NCBI GenBank assembly: GCA_038106145.1
Contig: JAYODD010000011.1
Location: 30,138-94,137, forward strand
Direction: 5' to 3'
Length of the DNA stretch: 64,000 nt
From: JBFJKD01 sp038106145
Lineage (GTDB): Bacteria > Pseudomonadota > Gammaproteobacteria > Pseudomonadales > Porticoccaceae
Shown here: piece by piece, positions 18,274 to 25,839 of the stretch
How the letters are laid out: every line of letters starts with the position of its first letter
How positions within the stretch are numbered: the stretch's first letter is position 1
The notes under the pieces: model-generated
What the model was told of the DNA's origin: nothing
What the model saw: the letters and a program-made list of their open reading frames with translations, nothing else
Database searches by the model: none
Position numbers and translations under genes: made by a program

Positions 18274-19541
18274 GGCTGGAGTACTCCGTATGCGTAAATC
18301 AGGTTGGCGGCGAGCAGCGCCCGTTGGTGCTCAAGGTCAATCTGCCGCAGGCGCAGGTTGATCAGGTCGCGGCGGGCCTTGAGCGTATCGCCGAGGGACT
18401 GCTGACCTGTACGATAGCCGGTAGTCGCGAGGGCCAGGGTTTGTTGCGCCAGGGGTAACCAGCTGTGGCTAATCCGCTCCAACTGCCGTTCCAGGGCCCG
18501 GTGGGCCGCCAAATCGGTAGCCAGCGCCGCGTCGTGATCGCGTACTTTCGCCTCCCGTTCGCTACGCAGTGCCTCTAGTCGTTGTCGCGCTGCGGCGATA
18601 CGCGGATTTTGCCGAGTGCCGGGGAATAACGGCAGGGAAAAACGCACCTCCATGGACACCATGTCGTCATAGGGCGCGGCGCGGTGCTGGTAGTCAATGC
18701 CGAGACTCCAGTCTGAATGTTTCTCCGCTTCGGCTTTTAGCACCTGGGCTTGCGCCAGTTCGGTCAAAGGCTGGTACAGTGCCAGTTCCGGGTGATGGTG
18801 CAAATGCGCGCGTAGTTGGGATGGTTCAACGGTGAGGGCGGGAGCGCTGTCGGCCAGCGGTAAAAATGCCTGCTCCCCGATCAGTCTTTGCAGGCGCGCC
18901 TGCGCGGCGCTGATGTTACGTTCAGTATCGTCCCGCCAGTCGGCTAGCGCAGCGGCCTGCTCGGCGGCTCTGAGCACCTCGGTCGCCGGACCCGTGCCAG
19001 CGGCGAGCTGCGCCTGGCTGGCGTCAGTTAATAGTGCCAGTTCTCGTTCCAGTTCATCGAATAATGGCAGGCGTCGCGCCAGATAGTAGTGATCAAGCCA
19101 GGCCGCCGCTGCTTCGCGCAGTACGATCGCCCGCTCCAGGGTTAATTGCCCCGCGGCCTCGCTGATCTGGGCTGTGGCAAGTGCCACCCGAGCCTGGCGC
19201 TTCGCCTGGCTGGGCACCTCCTGCATGATGCCAATTCGCTGCATGGTCATCAGGTCCTGGTCCAGGCGCCCGCGTTCCGAACCGGTCGCAGGAACATTGC
19301 TGGCACCCAAGACAAGTTGTGGATCCGGAAGGGCGGCGGCGGGCTGGCGGGCAAGGGTCGCGGCGCGCACCGCCGCTGTGCGCGCTGCAATCACAGGGGC
19401 GTTCTGTACTGCCAGCTGCAGGGCCTTGGTGAAACTTAACTCCGGCTTCTCAAGGGAATCAACAGTCGCTGCTACTGCCAGGGACGGCAGAGTGAGAGAT
19501 GTTGACAGCCATAACATGGCCGAGGCGAATGTACGGTTCAT
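18270..19541 (-). CDS. cusC: TolC-family outer membrane factor of the Cus-type pump
   Basis: 423 residues with a signal peptide (MLWLSTSLTLPSLAVAA) and two repeats of long alpha-helical hairpins rich in Ala, Gln and Leu, typical of TolC/CusC channels. It would form the outer-membrane exit duct. No clear lipobox cysteine is seen, unlike E. coli CusC, so it may be a non-lipidated member. Overlaps cusB by four bases; a 71-base spacer separates it from the small gene that leads the operon. Confidence 0.9.
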   Translation of the reverse strand: MNRTFASAMLWLSTSLTLPSLAVAATVDSLEKPELSFTKALQLAVQNAPVIAARTAAVRAATLARQPAAALPDPQLVLGASNVPATGSERGRLDQDLMTMQRIGIMQEVPSQAKRQARVALATAQISEAAGQLTLERAIVLREAAAAWLDHYYLARRLPLFDELERELALLTDASQAQLAAGTGPATEVLRAAEQAAALADWRDDTERNISAAQARLQRLIGEQAFLPLADSAPALTVEPSQLRAHLHHHPELALYQPLTELAQAQVLKAEAEKHSDWSLGIDYQHRAAPYDDMVSMEVRFSLPLFPGTRQNPRIAAARQRLEALRSEREAKVRDHDAALATDLAAHRALERQLERISHSWLPLAQQTLALATTGYRTGQQSLGDTLKARRDLINLRLRQIDLEHQRALLAANLIYAYGVLQP

Positions 19542-19612
19542 GGAAAACTCCGTTCAAGTACGGTGCAGGTCTTACCTACCGGGATAACCGGAGGGCGATT
19601 GCGTCGCAGTAC

Positions 19613-19966
19613 TCAGACGGAGCGAGGAGGGCGCCATACCGCGTTAAGCACGCGGCGCGGCACAATGGGGTGGCGGTAGTTATCGAGGCGATTAGAGGTG
19701 AATGGAACGGATTGCAGCAGAATCTGTACAGTAGGTTCAGACCACACGCGACTCTGGCATTTCACGCGGTCTTTACAGAAGTGGCTGTCGTTTTCAGTCT
19801 GAAATGTTTCGGCAGTTTGATTGCAGGGAGTTGCGAGGGCTTCTGCATGAGACAGCATGTGCATGCTGCCATCGCCGTCCGGGCACCGCTCGGGCTGCAC
19901 CACCGTCGCGAGTCCGTACACGGGCAGAGCGGTAAACAATGCGATTAACACCAGCTTGCGTAGCAT
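19613..19966 (-). CDS. small exported Cys/His-containing protein leading the cus operon
   Basis: 117 residues with an N-terminal signal peptide (VLIALFTALPVYGLATV). The mature part has four cysteines (in ERCPDGD, ATPCNQT, HFCKDRVKC) and histidines in SMHMLSHAE and SHFCKD, so metal binding in the periplasm is plausible. I do not recognise the family; CzcI-like or DUF2946-like leader proteins of metal efflux operons are functional analogues. The last 30 residues are basic and prolin-rich. It is first in the transcript, right after the promoter at 19998-20025. Confidence 0.6.
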   Translation of the reverse strand: MLRKLVLIALFTALPVYGLATVVQPERCPDGDGSMHMLSHAEALATPCNQTAETFQTENDSHFCKDRVKCQSRVWSEPTVQILLQSVPFTSNRLDNYRHPIVPRRVLNAVWRPPRSV

Positions 19967-19997
19967 GGGTAGTCACTGGGACGCCGGAATCAGACCT

Positions 19998-20025
19998 ATT
20001 CTAAGCTTGATGCAGGAATTTGCAA
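19998..20025 (-). promoter_or_regulatory. promoter of the cus operon
   Basis: On the minus strand TTGCAA (20025-20020), a 16-base spacer, then TAGAAT (20003-19998). Initiation near 19990 leaves about 24 bases before the first gene. Confidence 0.5.
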
Positions 20026-20039
20026 CGGGAACAGGACGC

Positions 20040-20068
20040 GTTGTCACACACGGAAGTGTAGTGGCAAC
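20040..20068. promoter_or_regulatory. imperfect inverted repeat, candidate operator
   Basis: GTTGTCACACAC at 20040-20051 and GTGTAGTGGCAAC at 20056-20068 form an interrupted inverted repeat. Its centre is about 64 bases upstream of the predicted cus start point, a fitting place for an activator such as a CusR/CopR-type response regulator. A second repeat, GACGCCAG/CTGGCGTC (20087-20094/20110-20117), lies between it and mtnP. No regulator gene is nearby. Confidence 0.4.
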
Positions 20069-20148
20069 GGTGGTAATATTTGCGCTGACGCCAGTAGAAG
20101 CTGGTCCCGCTGGCGTCGGTTCTCGTGCGATTACTTTTTGAGGTGTGC

Positions 20149-20913
20149 ATGACAGCAGGTGTTCTTCCCGCAATTATTGGTGGTTCCGGCCTCGAGAATT
20201 TACCGCAGTTGGAAATTATCGAGCGCCATGACATCAGAACGCAGTGGGGCAGCCCTTCGACCGCCGTGCTGAGGGGGCGAATCCAGGGCGCAGATATTTT
20301 ATTTCTGTCGCGTCATGGAGCAGGCCACGTCATCCCTCCCCACCGCATTAATTACCGCGCCAACATCGCTGCTCTGCAGAATCTGGGGGCCACTCACCTT
20401 GTCGCATTCAATGCTGTTGGCGGGATCAACCAACGCTATAAGCCGGGTGATCTGGTGCTGCCCGATCAAATCATCGATTACACCTGGGGCAGGGATCACA
20501 CCTTTGCCGATTGCGCTGAGGTACCATTATTACACGTGGATTTTACCCACCCCTACGATCCGCACTTGCGTCAATTGCTGATCGATTCCGCCTTTGCCAG
20601 TAATTCCCAGTTACACGCCAGCGGAGTGTACGGCGCAACCCAGGGGCCACGGCTGGAAAGTGCCGCAGAAATAACCCGCCTGGCGCGGGATGGTTGCGAC
20701 CTGGTCGGTATGACCGGTATGCCCGAGGCCGCGTTGGCGCGGGAAAAACAACTGCCCTATGTGAGTCTGTGTCTGATTGTCAATGCCGCGGCCGGGTTGG
20801 GCGATGGCGAAATTACCTTGGCCGACATCGACGCAGTGATGAGCGCGCAGATGCCGCGGGCGATTGCCCTGCTGTCCGCGGCCTGCGTTGTGTTAACACG
20901 ACAAGCTCGCTGA
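20149..20913 (+). CDS. mtnP: S-methyl-5'-thioinosine phosphorylase
   Basis: 254-residue purine-nucleoside phosphorylase of the MTAP/PNP family 2. IIGGSGLENL is the phosphate-binding N-terminus, RHGAGHVIPPHRINYRAN and FNAVGGINQRY follow, and GMTGMPEAALARE is the purine/ribose-site motif. The closest pattern I recall is P. aeruginosa PA3004, which splits 5'-methylthioinosine to hypoxanthine and methylthioribose-1-phosphate in salvage of the polyamine by-product MTA. The ATG at 20149 has GAGG upstream; the frame extends eight codons earlier without support. It is in operon with yqaA (TGATG overlap). Confidence 0.88.
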   Translation: MTAGVLPAIIGGSGLENLPQLEIIERHDIRTQWGSPSTAVLRGRIQGADILFLSRHGAGHVIPPHRINYRANIAALQNLGATHLVAFNAVGGINQRYKPGDLVLPDQIIDYTWGRDHTFADCAEVPLLHVDFTHPYDPHLRQLLIDSAFASNSQLHASGVYGATQGPRLESAAEITRLARDGCDLVGMTGMPEAALAREKQLPYVSLCLIVNAAAGLGDGEITLADIDAVMSAQMPRAIALLSAACVVLTRQAR

Positions 20914-21368
20914 TGAACGCTTTGTTTGGGGAGTGGGTTGTCAGTGATGGAGTGGGCTTGGGCGGCCTTGCATTGTCGGCTTTCCTGTCGTCGACGTTAT
21001 TGCCGGGCAGTTCAGAGGTGGTGTTGCTGCTGCTGCTGCGGGACGGTCAGATAGCACCGGGTTTACTGCTGGTGGTGGCCAGCGTGGCCAATACGCTGGG
21101 TGGATTGTCGACCTATCTGATTGGCTACGGCCTGGCGCTGGGGTTGCTGAAAAGCGGACGTATCGAGCGGCCGCGAGCCCGTGCGCTGGCGTGGGCGGAA
21201 CAGTGGGGCTATGTGGTGTTATTATTTTCCTGGTTGCCGCTGATCGGCGATGGCTTGTGTCTGGCGGCGGGATGGTTGCGGGTCCCCTGGCTGGCGGCCA
21301 TGGCAGCCATGTTTGTGGGCAAAGCCGCGCGCTATATGATGGTGGTTTACCTGGCCGGGCTTTATTAA
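20913..21368 (+). CDS. YqaA/DedA-like (VTT domain) membrane protein
   Basis: 151 residues with several hydrophobic helices (LSAFLSSTLLPGSSEVVLL, LLLVVASVANTLGGLSTYL, YVVLLFSWLPLIGDGLCL). The F-x-x-x-x-L-P-G-S-x-E and N-x-x-G motifs with a late GD fit the YqaA branch of the VTT/SNARE-associated superfamily. Related DedA proteins flip phospholipids or help maintain proton-motive force; the function of YqaA members is not settled. The ATG shares a base with the mtnP stop (TGATG), indicating translational coupling. Confidence 0.85.
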   Translation: MNALFGEWVVSDGVGLGGLALSAFLSSTLLPGSSEVVLLLLLRDGQIAPGLLLVVASVANTLGGLSTYLIGYGLALGLLKSGRIERPRARALAWAEQWGYVVLLFSWLPLIGDGLCLAAGWLRVPWLAAMAAMFVGKAARYMMVVYLAGLY

Positions 21369-21468
21369 ATAACAAATCGTCGGGCCTGTCCGGCGGGCAG
21401 GCAGCTAAGACAGCGACACGCGGGGGTTGCACGCTGATTCTGCGTATGCACCCCGGGAGGGATACCCT

Positions 21469-22356
21469 GTGACAAAAATAGCTGCGAGAGTGCTGGCACG
21501 TGGTATGTCTGTGGTAAAAATAACCTATGTCATTTTGCTGCTCGCTATCGTGCCAGCGTTGGTTTATTTATACCGCACCTACACCTATGGCGGAGAATAT
21601 TTGGTAGCGGGAGCCTATGCTTATCCACAGGCTTCGGACCTGTCCTGCGCAACGCTGCTCGGGGGAGTGGCTGACCACGAAGTCATGGAGAGCGATGCCG
21701 GTATTCATTTCAATGTTACGACGCCCAGTAACTACCGCGTGGATTTTCGACATCCTTTACTGATGGTATGGGCGCCCTCGGGTTTTAATCAATCCCTTTC
21801 CGAACGTTTCACAGGCTTGACCCACGCGGCAACGACCCAGGGTTTTATTGTCGTGCATGTGGGCAGTGTTCCCCTGGGGTTCAAGGCGCTGGGGGCGCTG
21901 GCCGAGGTCCCGGTGGCGGTGGCGCGGCGATGGTGTATCGACCACCAGGCCGTGTTTTACACCGGTCACTCCGATGGCGGCACGGTGTCTAATGCGCTGG
22001 CGGTGATGTCAGATTTACCCACGCGGCCTGCGGCGATTGCACCCAGCGCCATGGGGATGCGCAAAATCGACATGGAAAAATATGCGTGCCCCGCGCCCAT
22101 ACCGGTGATGTTGATGCACAACAAGCGCGACCATCATTTTCGCGATTACGGCGCCGGAGTGGCGCAATGGTGGGCCGAGTGCAACCAGTGTTCCACGCAG
22201 ACTCGCCCCAGCCAGTTTAACGGCTGCCTCGAATATACCGATTGTACCCCGGGCGCACGCACGTTGTTTTGCCAGGCTGAGGGCAATCATGCCCACTGGC
22301 CGGGCTTCGAGCACGATCCCATTAAGTTTTTCCGAGAAGTGGTCGATAACCTGTAA
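21469..22356 (+). CDS. exported alpha/beta hydrolase, PHB-depolymerase/LpqC-like esterase
   Basis: 295 residues from a GTG with GGGAGG eight bases upstream. An N-terminal hydrophobic segment (ITYVILLLAIVPALVYLY) is a signal peptide or anchor. The nucleophile elbow is TGHSDGGTV, a catalytic histidine fits EGNHAHWPG, and KRDHHFRDYG may hold the acid. The mature part has several cysteines (CNQC, GCLEYTDC), which suggests disulfides outside the cytoplasm. The layout resembles poly(3-hydroxybutyrate) depolymerase/feruloyl esterase-like proteins; the real substrate is unknown. No partner genes adjoin it. Confidence 0.7.
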   Translation: MTKIAARVLARGMSVVKITYVILLLAIVPALVYLYRTYTYGGEYLVAGAYAYPQASDLSCATLLGGVADHEVMESDAGIHFNVTTPSNYRVDFRHPLLMVWAPSGFNQSLSERFTGLTHAATTQGFIVVHVGSVPLGFKALGALAEVPVAVARRWCIDHQAVFYTGHSDGGTVSNALAVMSDLPTRPAAIAPSAMGMRKIDMEKYACPAPIPVMLMHNKRDHHFRDYGAGVAQWWAECNQCSTQTRPSQFNGCLEYTDCTPGARTLFCQAEGNHAHWPGFEHDPIKFFREVVDNL

Positions 22357-22451
22357 GCAGGCCGAAACAGGTTTTGCCGATGACGCCGCGCCAGGTGGAC
22401 AGACCTGGGCAGCTGGCGTATGGCCGTTGGCACCCGATGCGGAAATCAACC

Positions 22452-23816
22452 ATGTCTGAGGACTACAAGGCGAAGTATCGCCAGTTACTGGGTGAATTTG
22501 ATCAGTTGCAACAACAGTCGCGGGACACGGTTAATCAGTTGTACGCACAAACCACCGGGATTCTCGCCAATTTTCGCGACACCACCAAAGAACTGGGTGA
22601 CGCCATCCGCCTGTTGCCGGTGCGCCTGGAGGAGGATCAGTTACCGGCTAAAAAACTGGCTTACATCAATGAACTGCTCAGTGCGTTCCCAATTTCCACG
22701 TTACATGCCAATGGCGAAAATTTACTGCTAGATACCGACGCTGCCGTTACATCCGCTGTAGATCCTCTGGAATCTGCCAGGCAAGTGCTATCTTACCTGC
22801 TCGAACAATTGCCCGCGGAGCTGAGTCGACATCTCGATCAGGAAAGTTTGCAACAGGCCATTAGCGACGCCGATGATGCGGAACAACTATTGGGTACCAG
22901 CGCGCGTATTCGCACCGGTATCCTGCTGCTGATGGACGACCGGGATGATCAGATAAGAGAACTTTCGGGATTTCTCGAAAATATTGTTGCACGCCTCGAC
23001 GGGTTAACGGTGTCGTTGTTGGAAGGTGACAGCTTGCGCCAGGAAAGCCATCTGCAGAGGGGTCATTTCAGCGACACGGTCGGCTACGAAGTCAAACATA
23101 TCAGGGCGTCTGTTGCCGCGGCTGATGATCTTGATACCTTACAAAAAGCCATCGAAACCCGCCTGAATAGCATTGATCATAGCGTTTCGAGTTTTGTGCA
23201 GGCAGAAACCGCACGTGCGCAACAAGCCCAGGCAGTTGCCGAGACACTACGGGACAAAGTGGGGGCGCTTGAAGCCCAGGCCAGCGAGATGCGTGTCGCG
23301 ATGGAAAAAGCACAGGCAGAAGTGGGGTTGGATAGCCTGACGCGGGTGCCCAATCGACGCGCTTACGATGAACGTATTGGTGAAGAGCTATCGATATGGC
23401 GAGACAACGCACGCCCCCGCACTCTTGCTATCGTAGATATCGACCATTTCAAACGTATCAATGACGACTTCGGACATCCGGTAGGTGACACGGTGTTAAA
23501 AGCGGTTACCAGTAAGATTAAACAACAAACGCGCAGCACGGATTTTTTTGGCCGAATTGGCGGGGAAGAGTTTGCCATTGTGATGGTTGATAGCGACGCT
23601 CGACAGGCGCGAGCGTCCCTCGAAAACTTACGCAAAAGTATCGAAAATTACCGTTTTGGTTACCAGGGGAAAAGAGTCGGCGTGAGTATTTCAATCGGCT
23701 TCACAGACTTTCAGCGCGACGATACTGCGGAGACCGTGTACAAACGAGCCGACGACCTGTTGCTCAAGTGCAAGCAAAGTGGGCGCAATAAAATATTTTG
23801 TCACTTGGATAGCTAA
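22452..23816 (+). CDS. diguanylate cyclase (GGDEF domain) with helical N-terminal region
   Basis: 454 residues without membrane helices. The N-terminal 290 residues are helical, with coiled-coil stretches (ETARAQQAQAVAETLRDKVG) and no known sensor domain that I recognise. The C-terminal GGDEF domain has DSLTRVPNRRAYDER, DIDHFKRINDDFGHPVGD and an active GGEEF half-site. The product-binding I-site RSTD lies five residues before GGEEF, so feedback inhibition by c-di-GMP is expected. An earlier ATG at 22437 is possible. It is the first of several c-di-GMP-linked elements in the next 6 kb. Confidence 0.92.
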   Translation: MSEDYKAKYRQLLGEFDQLQQQSRDTVNQLYAQTTGILANFRDTTKELGDAIRLLPVRLEEDQLPAKKLAYINELLSAFPISTLHANGENLLLDTDAAVTSAVDPLESARQVLSYLLEQLPAELSRHLDQESLQQAISDADDAEQLLGTSARIRTGILLLMDDRDDQIRELSGFLENIVARLDGLTVSLLEGDSLRQESHLQRGHFSDTVGYEVKHIRASVAAADDLDTLQKAIETRLNSIDHSVSSFVQAETARAQQAQAVAETLRDKVGALEAQASEMRVAMEKAQAEVGLDSLTRVPNRRAYDERIGEELSIWRDNARPRTLAIVDIDHFKRINDDFGHPVGDTVLKAVTSKIKQQTRSTDFFGRIGGEEFAIVMVDSDARQARASLENLRKSIENYRFGYQGKRVGVSISIGFTDFQRDDTAETVYKRADDLLLKCKQSGRNKIFCHLDS

Positions 23817-23847
23817 GCTTTTCAAGGAGGTTCAGTTTTTACCAACA

Positions 23848-23958
23848 ATGCCGATAACGGGTAAAGACGACCACCGTTATATGACGGTCAAGCGTTGCTG
23901 GCGTTATCCAACAACCCCGTTATCAGTCTCTGGTGGTACAGGTAAAAATTATGTCTAG
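23848..23958 (+). CDS. possible 36-residue leader ORF overlapping the HDOD gene start
   Basis: An open frame (MPITGKDDHRYMTVKRCW...) that ends eight bases inside the next gene, so its translation could couple to the HDOD start. A consensus AAGGAGG lies at 23824-23830 but is 17 bases from this ATG, too far for normal use, and no start codon sits at the right distance. The region also forms competing stems (see findings). It may not be a protein gene. Confidence 0.25.
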   Translation: MPITGKDDHRYMTVKRCWRYPTTPLSVSGGTGKNYV

Positions 23959-24856
23959 CGCAACACACAGTGCGGTGGGTAAACCAGCTATGCCAACTAC
24001 AGCGCAGACGGGGTTTGCGTTTGTACAGGCGCTGAGTGTCGAGTTGTCTTCCGGAGAGCTCGAGTTGCCCGCGTTTCCGGATATCGCCCTGCGGGTCAAG
24101 GAAATACTGGACAAACCTGATGTTTCTGCCGAACAGGTGGCCATGGTCGTTAGCTCTGAACCGGTGCTTTCCGCGCGGTTATTAAAAGTGGCTAATTCGG
24201 CGGCCTATCCCAACCGCAGTGGGGAAGGGGTCAAAGATGTGCGCACTGCGATTACGCGCCTGGGGTTCACCATGGCGCGCAATACGGCTGTGTCGATTGC
24301 CATGGAGCAATTGATGGCGGTCAAAAGCGGCGGTGACGATCTGGTGCGCACGCATATGGAAAGCCTGTGGCAACATAGCCTTGAAGTGGCGGCCTTGTCC
24401 CAGGTGTTAGCAAGGAAATTAACTAAACTTAAGCCGGATGAAGCCATGTTGGCCGGGTTGCTACACGACATAGGCAAGTTATACATTCTGAGTCGTTCGC
24501 GGCAACATCCAGAGTTATTTGCCAACCCGCAGGCTCTTGAGGAGGTGCTGGAAAACTGGCACACCGGGGTCGGATCCGCCATATTGCAAGCCTGGAATTT
24601 TGACGAAGCCCTGGTCATGGTGGCTGATGAACATGAGATTATCGAGCGATCTCATATGGGCAGTGCGGATTTGACCGATGTGGTGATTGTTGCCAACTTG
24701 TTGGCGCATGCGTGGCAGGAAGGACAAAGTTTAATGGACTGGGCATCATTTCCGTCCATGGAGCGGCTCAAATTAACACCCGCGATTGCAGAAGAGATGC
24801 TGGTGGCGTCCGAACAGGAAGTGATGTCGATTATGCAGGCTTTGGGAGGCGGCTAG
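23951..24856 (+). CDS. HDOD domain protein
   Basis: 301 residues. The HDOD domain spans roughly residues 40-235: LPAFPDIALRVKEILDKPD, SSEPVLSARLLKVANSAAY and LLHDIGKLYILSRSR, the last keeping an HD pair. HDOD proteins are non-catalytic relatives of HD-GYP that act in signalling, chemotaxis, motility or c-di-GMP control. An ATG at 23951 is preferred over a GTG at 23933. The position right after a diguanylate cyclase suggests they act in one pathway, but this is inference. Cytoplasmic, no membrane segment. Confidence 0.88.
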   Translation: MSSATHSAVGKPAMPTTAQTGFAFVQALSVELSSGELELPAFPDIALRVKEILDKPDVSAEQVAMVVSSEPVLSARLLKVANSAAYPNRSGEGVKDVRTAITRLGFTMARNTAVSIAMEQLMAVKSGGDDLVRTHMESLWQHSLEVAALSQVLARKLTKLKPDEAMLAGLLHDIGKLYILSRSRQHPELFANPQALEEVLENWHTGVGSAILQAWNFDEALVMVADEHEIIERSHMGSADLTDVVIVANLLAHAWQEGQSLMDWASFPSMERLKLTPAIAEEMLVASEQEVMSIMQALGGG

Positions 24857-24973
24857 CCTGCCATCCCGGTTACGTCTGTGCGTCTGGCCACCTGTTGTCA
24901 AAAAAGCTCAGCCCTGAAATTTTTACGCGTCAGTAAAGCCCTTCATTTGCGTTAGTCGCTTTCTCGCTTTTTA

Positions 24974-25015
24974 TTGATATCGGTCAAATGTGAAAACCTC
25001 AGTTTGTCGTAATCT
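24974..25015 (+). promoter_or_regulatory. Anr/FNR-type site with matched -10 (class II promoter)
   Basis: TTGAT-ATCG-GTCAA at 24974-24987 matches the FNR/Anr dyad TTGAT-N4-ATCAA at nine of ten positions. A -10 like TAATCT lies at 25010-25015; with initiation near 25022 the dyad is centred at -41.5, the standard place for FNR-type activation. The leader is then about 25 bases before the small gene at 25047. Confidence 0.55.
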
Positions 25016-25046
25016 GCATTCGTTGATTGGAATGTGGAGGATGACC

Positions 25047-25157
25047 ATGAGTGCGACAACCAGTGACAAACAGGTTTGGACTGGCATTGTAATGACCGTG
25101 GCGGCGTTGGTAGTGGTGATGTTCGTCGCGATAACGGTAGCTAACCTGGTGGGCTAG
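25047..25157 (+). CDS. 36-residue single-pass membrane protein
   Basis: MSATTSDKQVWTGIVMTV followed by a Val/Ala-rich hydrophobic stretch to the end (ALVVVMFVAITVANLVG): a short polar head and one membrane helix. GGAGG stands six bases before the ATG at 25047 (a second ATG at 25041 is too close to it). The good ribosome site and an FNR-like promoter support a real gene despite its size. No homolog comes to mind; size and regulation resemble accessory subunits of respiratory oxidases, but nothing of that kind is nearby. Confidence 0.6.
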   Translation: MSATTSDKQVWTGIVMTVAALVVVMFVAITVANLVG

Positions 25158-25577
25158 GTCCCAGGCAGTGGCCGGCTTTGTCGGTGCACTGAGCGAACTG
25201 AGAGCCTGAGCCCGGAGGCTGGCGTCAATGTAAGTGGGTTTTGCCGCGCGGTGGAATAGTTCCAGGAAAAACCCGCAAGCACGTAAACTCCGTTTGCCGA
25301 TACCGATAACGTCATTAATTCTCGCCGAACCTGCCGGCAGGCCGTCGTAATGCTTCTACGGTTTGCAATCGGGATCGTGTCCAGGTGTGTTGTGCATATA
25401 AAAAAGCATTTATATAACAAAGAATAAACCCTCAGCGAGAAACCCCAAGCCCCGAGAGTCCCTCTTCCTTTCCCCACCCGCCGTTGCATCAGGTTGTGTC
25501 GAGTTAACAACATTCAAATCGCCGATAACCCGGAATAATGTGGTGGCCCAGTCTGAAAATTGTTAGCTATACTCAGG
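25158..25577. other. intergenic stretch without a convincing gene
   Basis: Frames here give proteins of random appearance. A nested stem can be drawn: GTGGGTTTT (25234-25242) with AAAACCCGC (25268-25276), enclosing GGAA-TAG-TTCC (25253-25263). A perfect 12-base palindrome CCTGCCGGCAGG lies at 25330-25341. Neither is explained. Confidence 0.4.
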
Positions 25578-25668
25578 GGGCAGATACAAGGAAAAAGCCA
25601 AACTCGCAGTGATGCGGGGTCGGAAAGCTACCGGTCTGGAGAGTGAAGACTAGACGGCGGAGCTGCCC
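25578..25668 (+). promoter_or_regulatory. candidate c-di-GMP-I (GEMM) riboswitch
   Basis: The leader of the vWA gene contains a fold like the GEMM-I aptamer. An outer stem GGGCAG (25578-25583)/CTGCCC (25663-25668) encloses GCCAAACT, a hairpin CGCA-GTGA-TGCG with a GNRA tetraloop, then GGGTCGGAAAGCTACCGGTC (consensus about GGGACGCAAAGCCACCGGYC), a stem GGTCT/AGACT, and a short hairpin CGGC-GGA-GCTG. The order of elements and the tetraloop fit; ACGC of the consensus reads TCGG here. About 170 bases lie between it and the start codon, including the hairpin ATACACC-CGCT-GGTGTAT (25786-25803). Ligand type is inferred. Confidence 0.6.
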
Positions 25669-25839
25669 GAGTACACGGACTTTGTGGAGTGACTGTGCTG
25701 CTGATTGCGGTCTGCAAATTGTTCGGTGTCAGTTTGGGTAATGGATTTGATGGGCGCCAGGCTGGTATTTCACTGAGCTGGGCCGATACACCCGCTGGTG
25801 TATTGGTAATCAACGTAATCAAACAAAAGGAACTTTGTT

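Noticed and set aside
25330..25341. Perfect palindrome CCTGCCGGCAGG
   Set aside because: Self-complementary but isolated; no promoter or gene start within reach, and GC-rich palindromes of this size occur by chance.
25154..25513. Minus-strand open frame of 119 codons between the micro-protein and the riboswitch-like leader
   Set aside because: Random-looking composition, no ribosome site, and no membrane or domain pattern.
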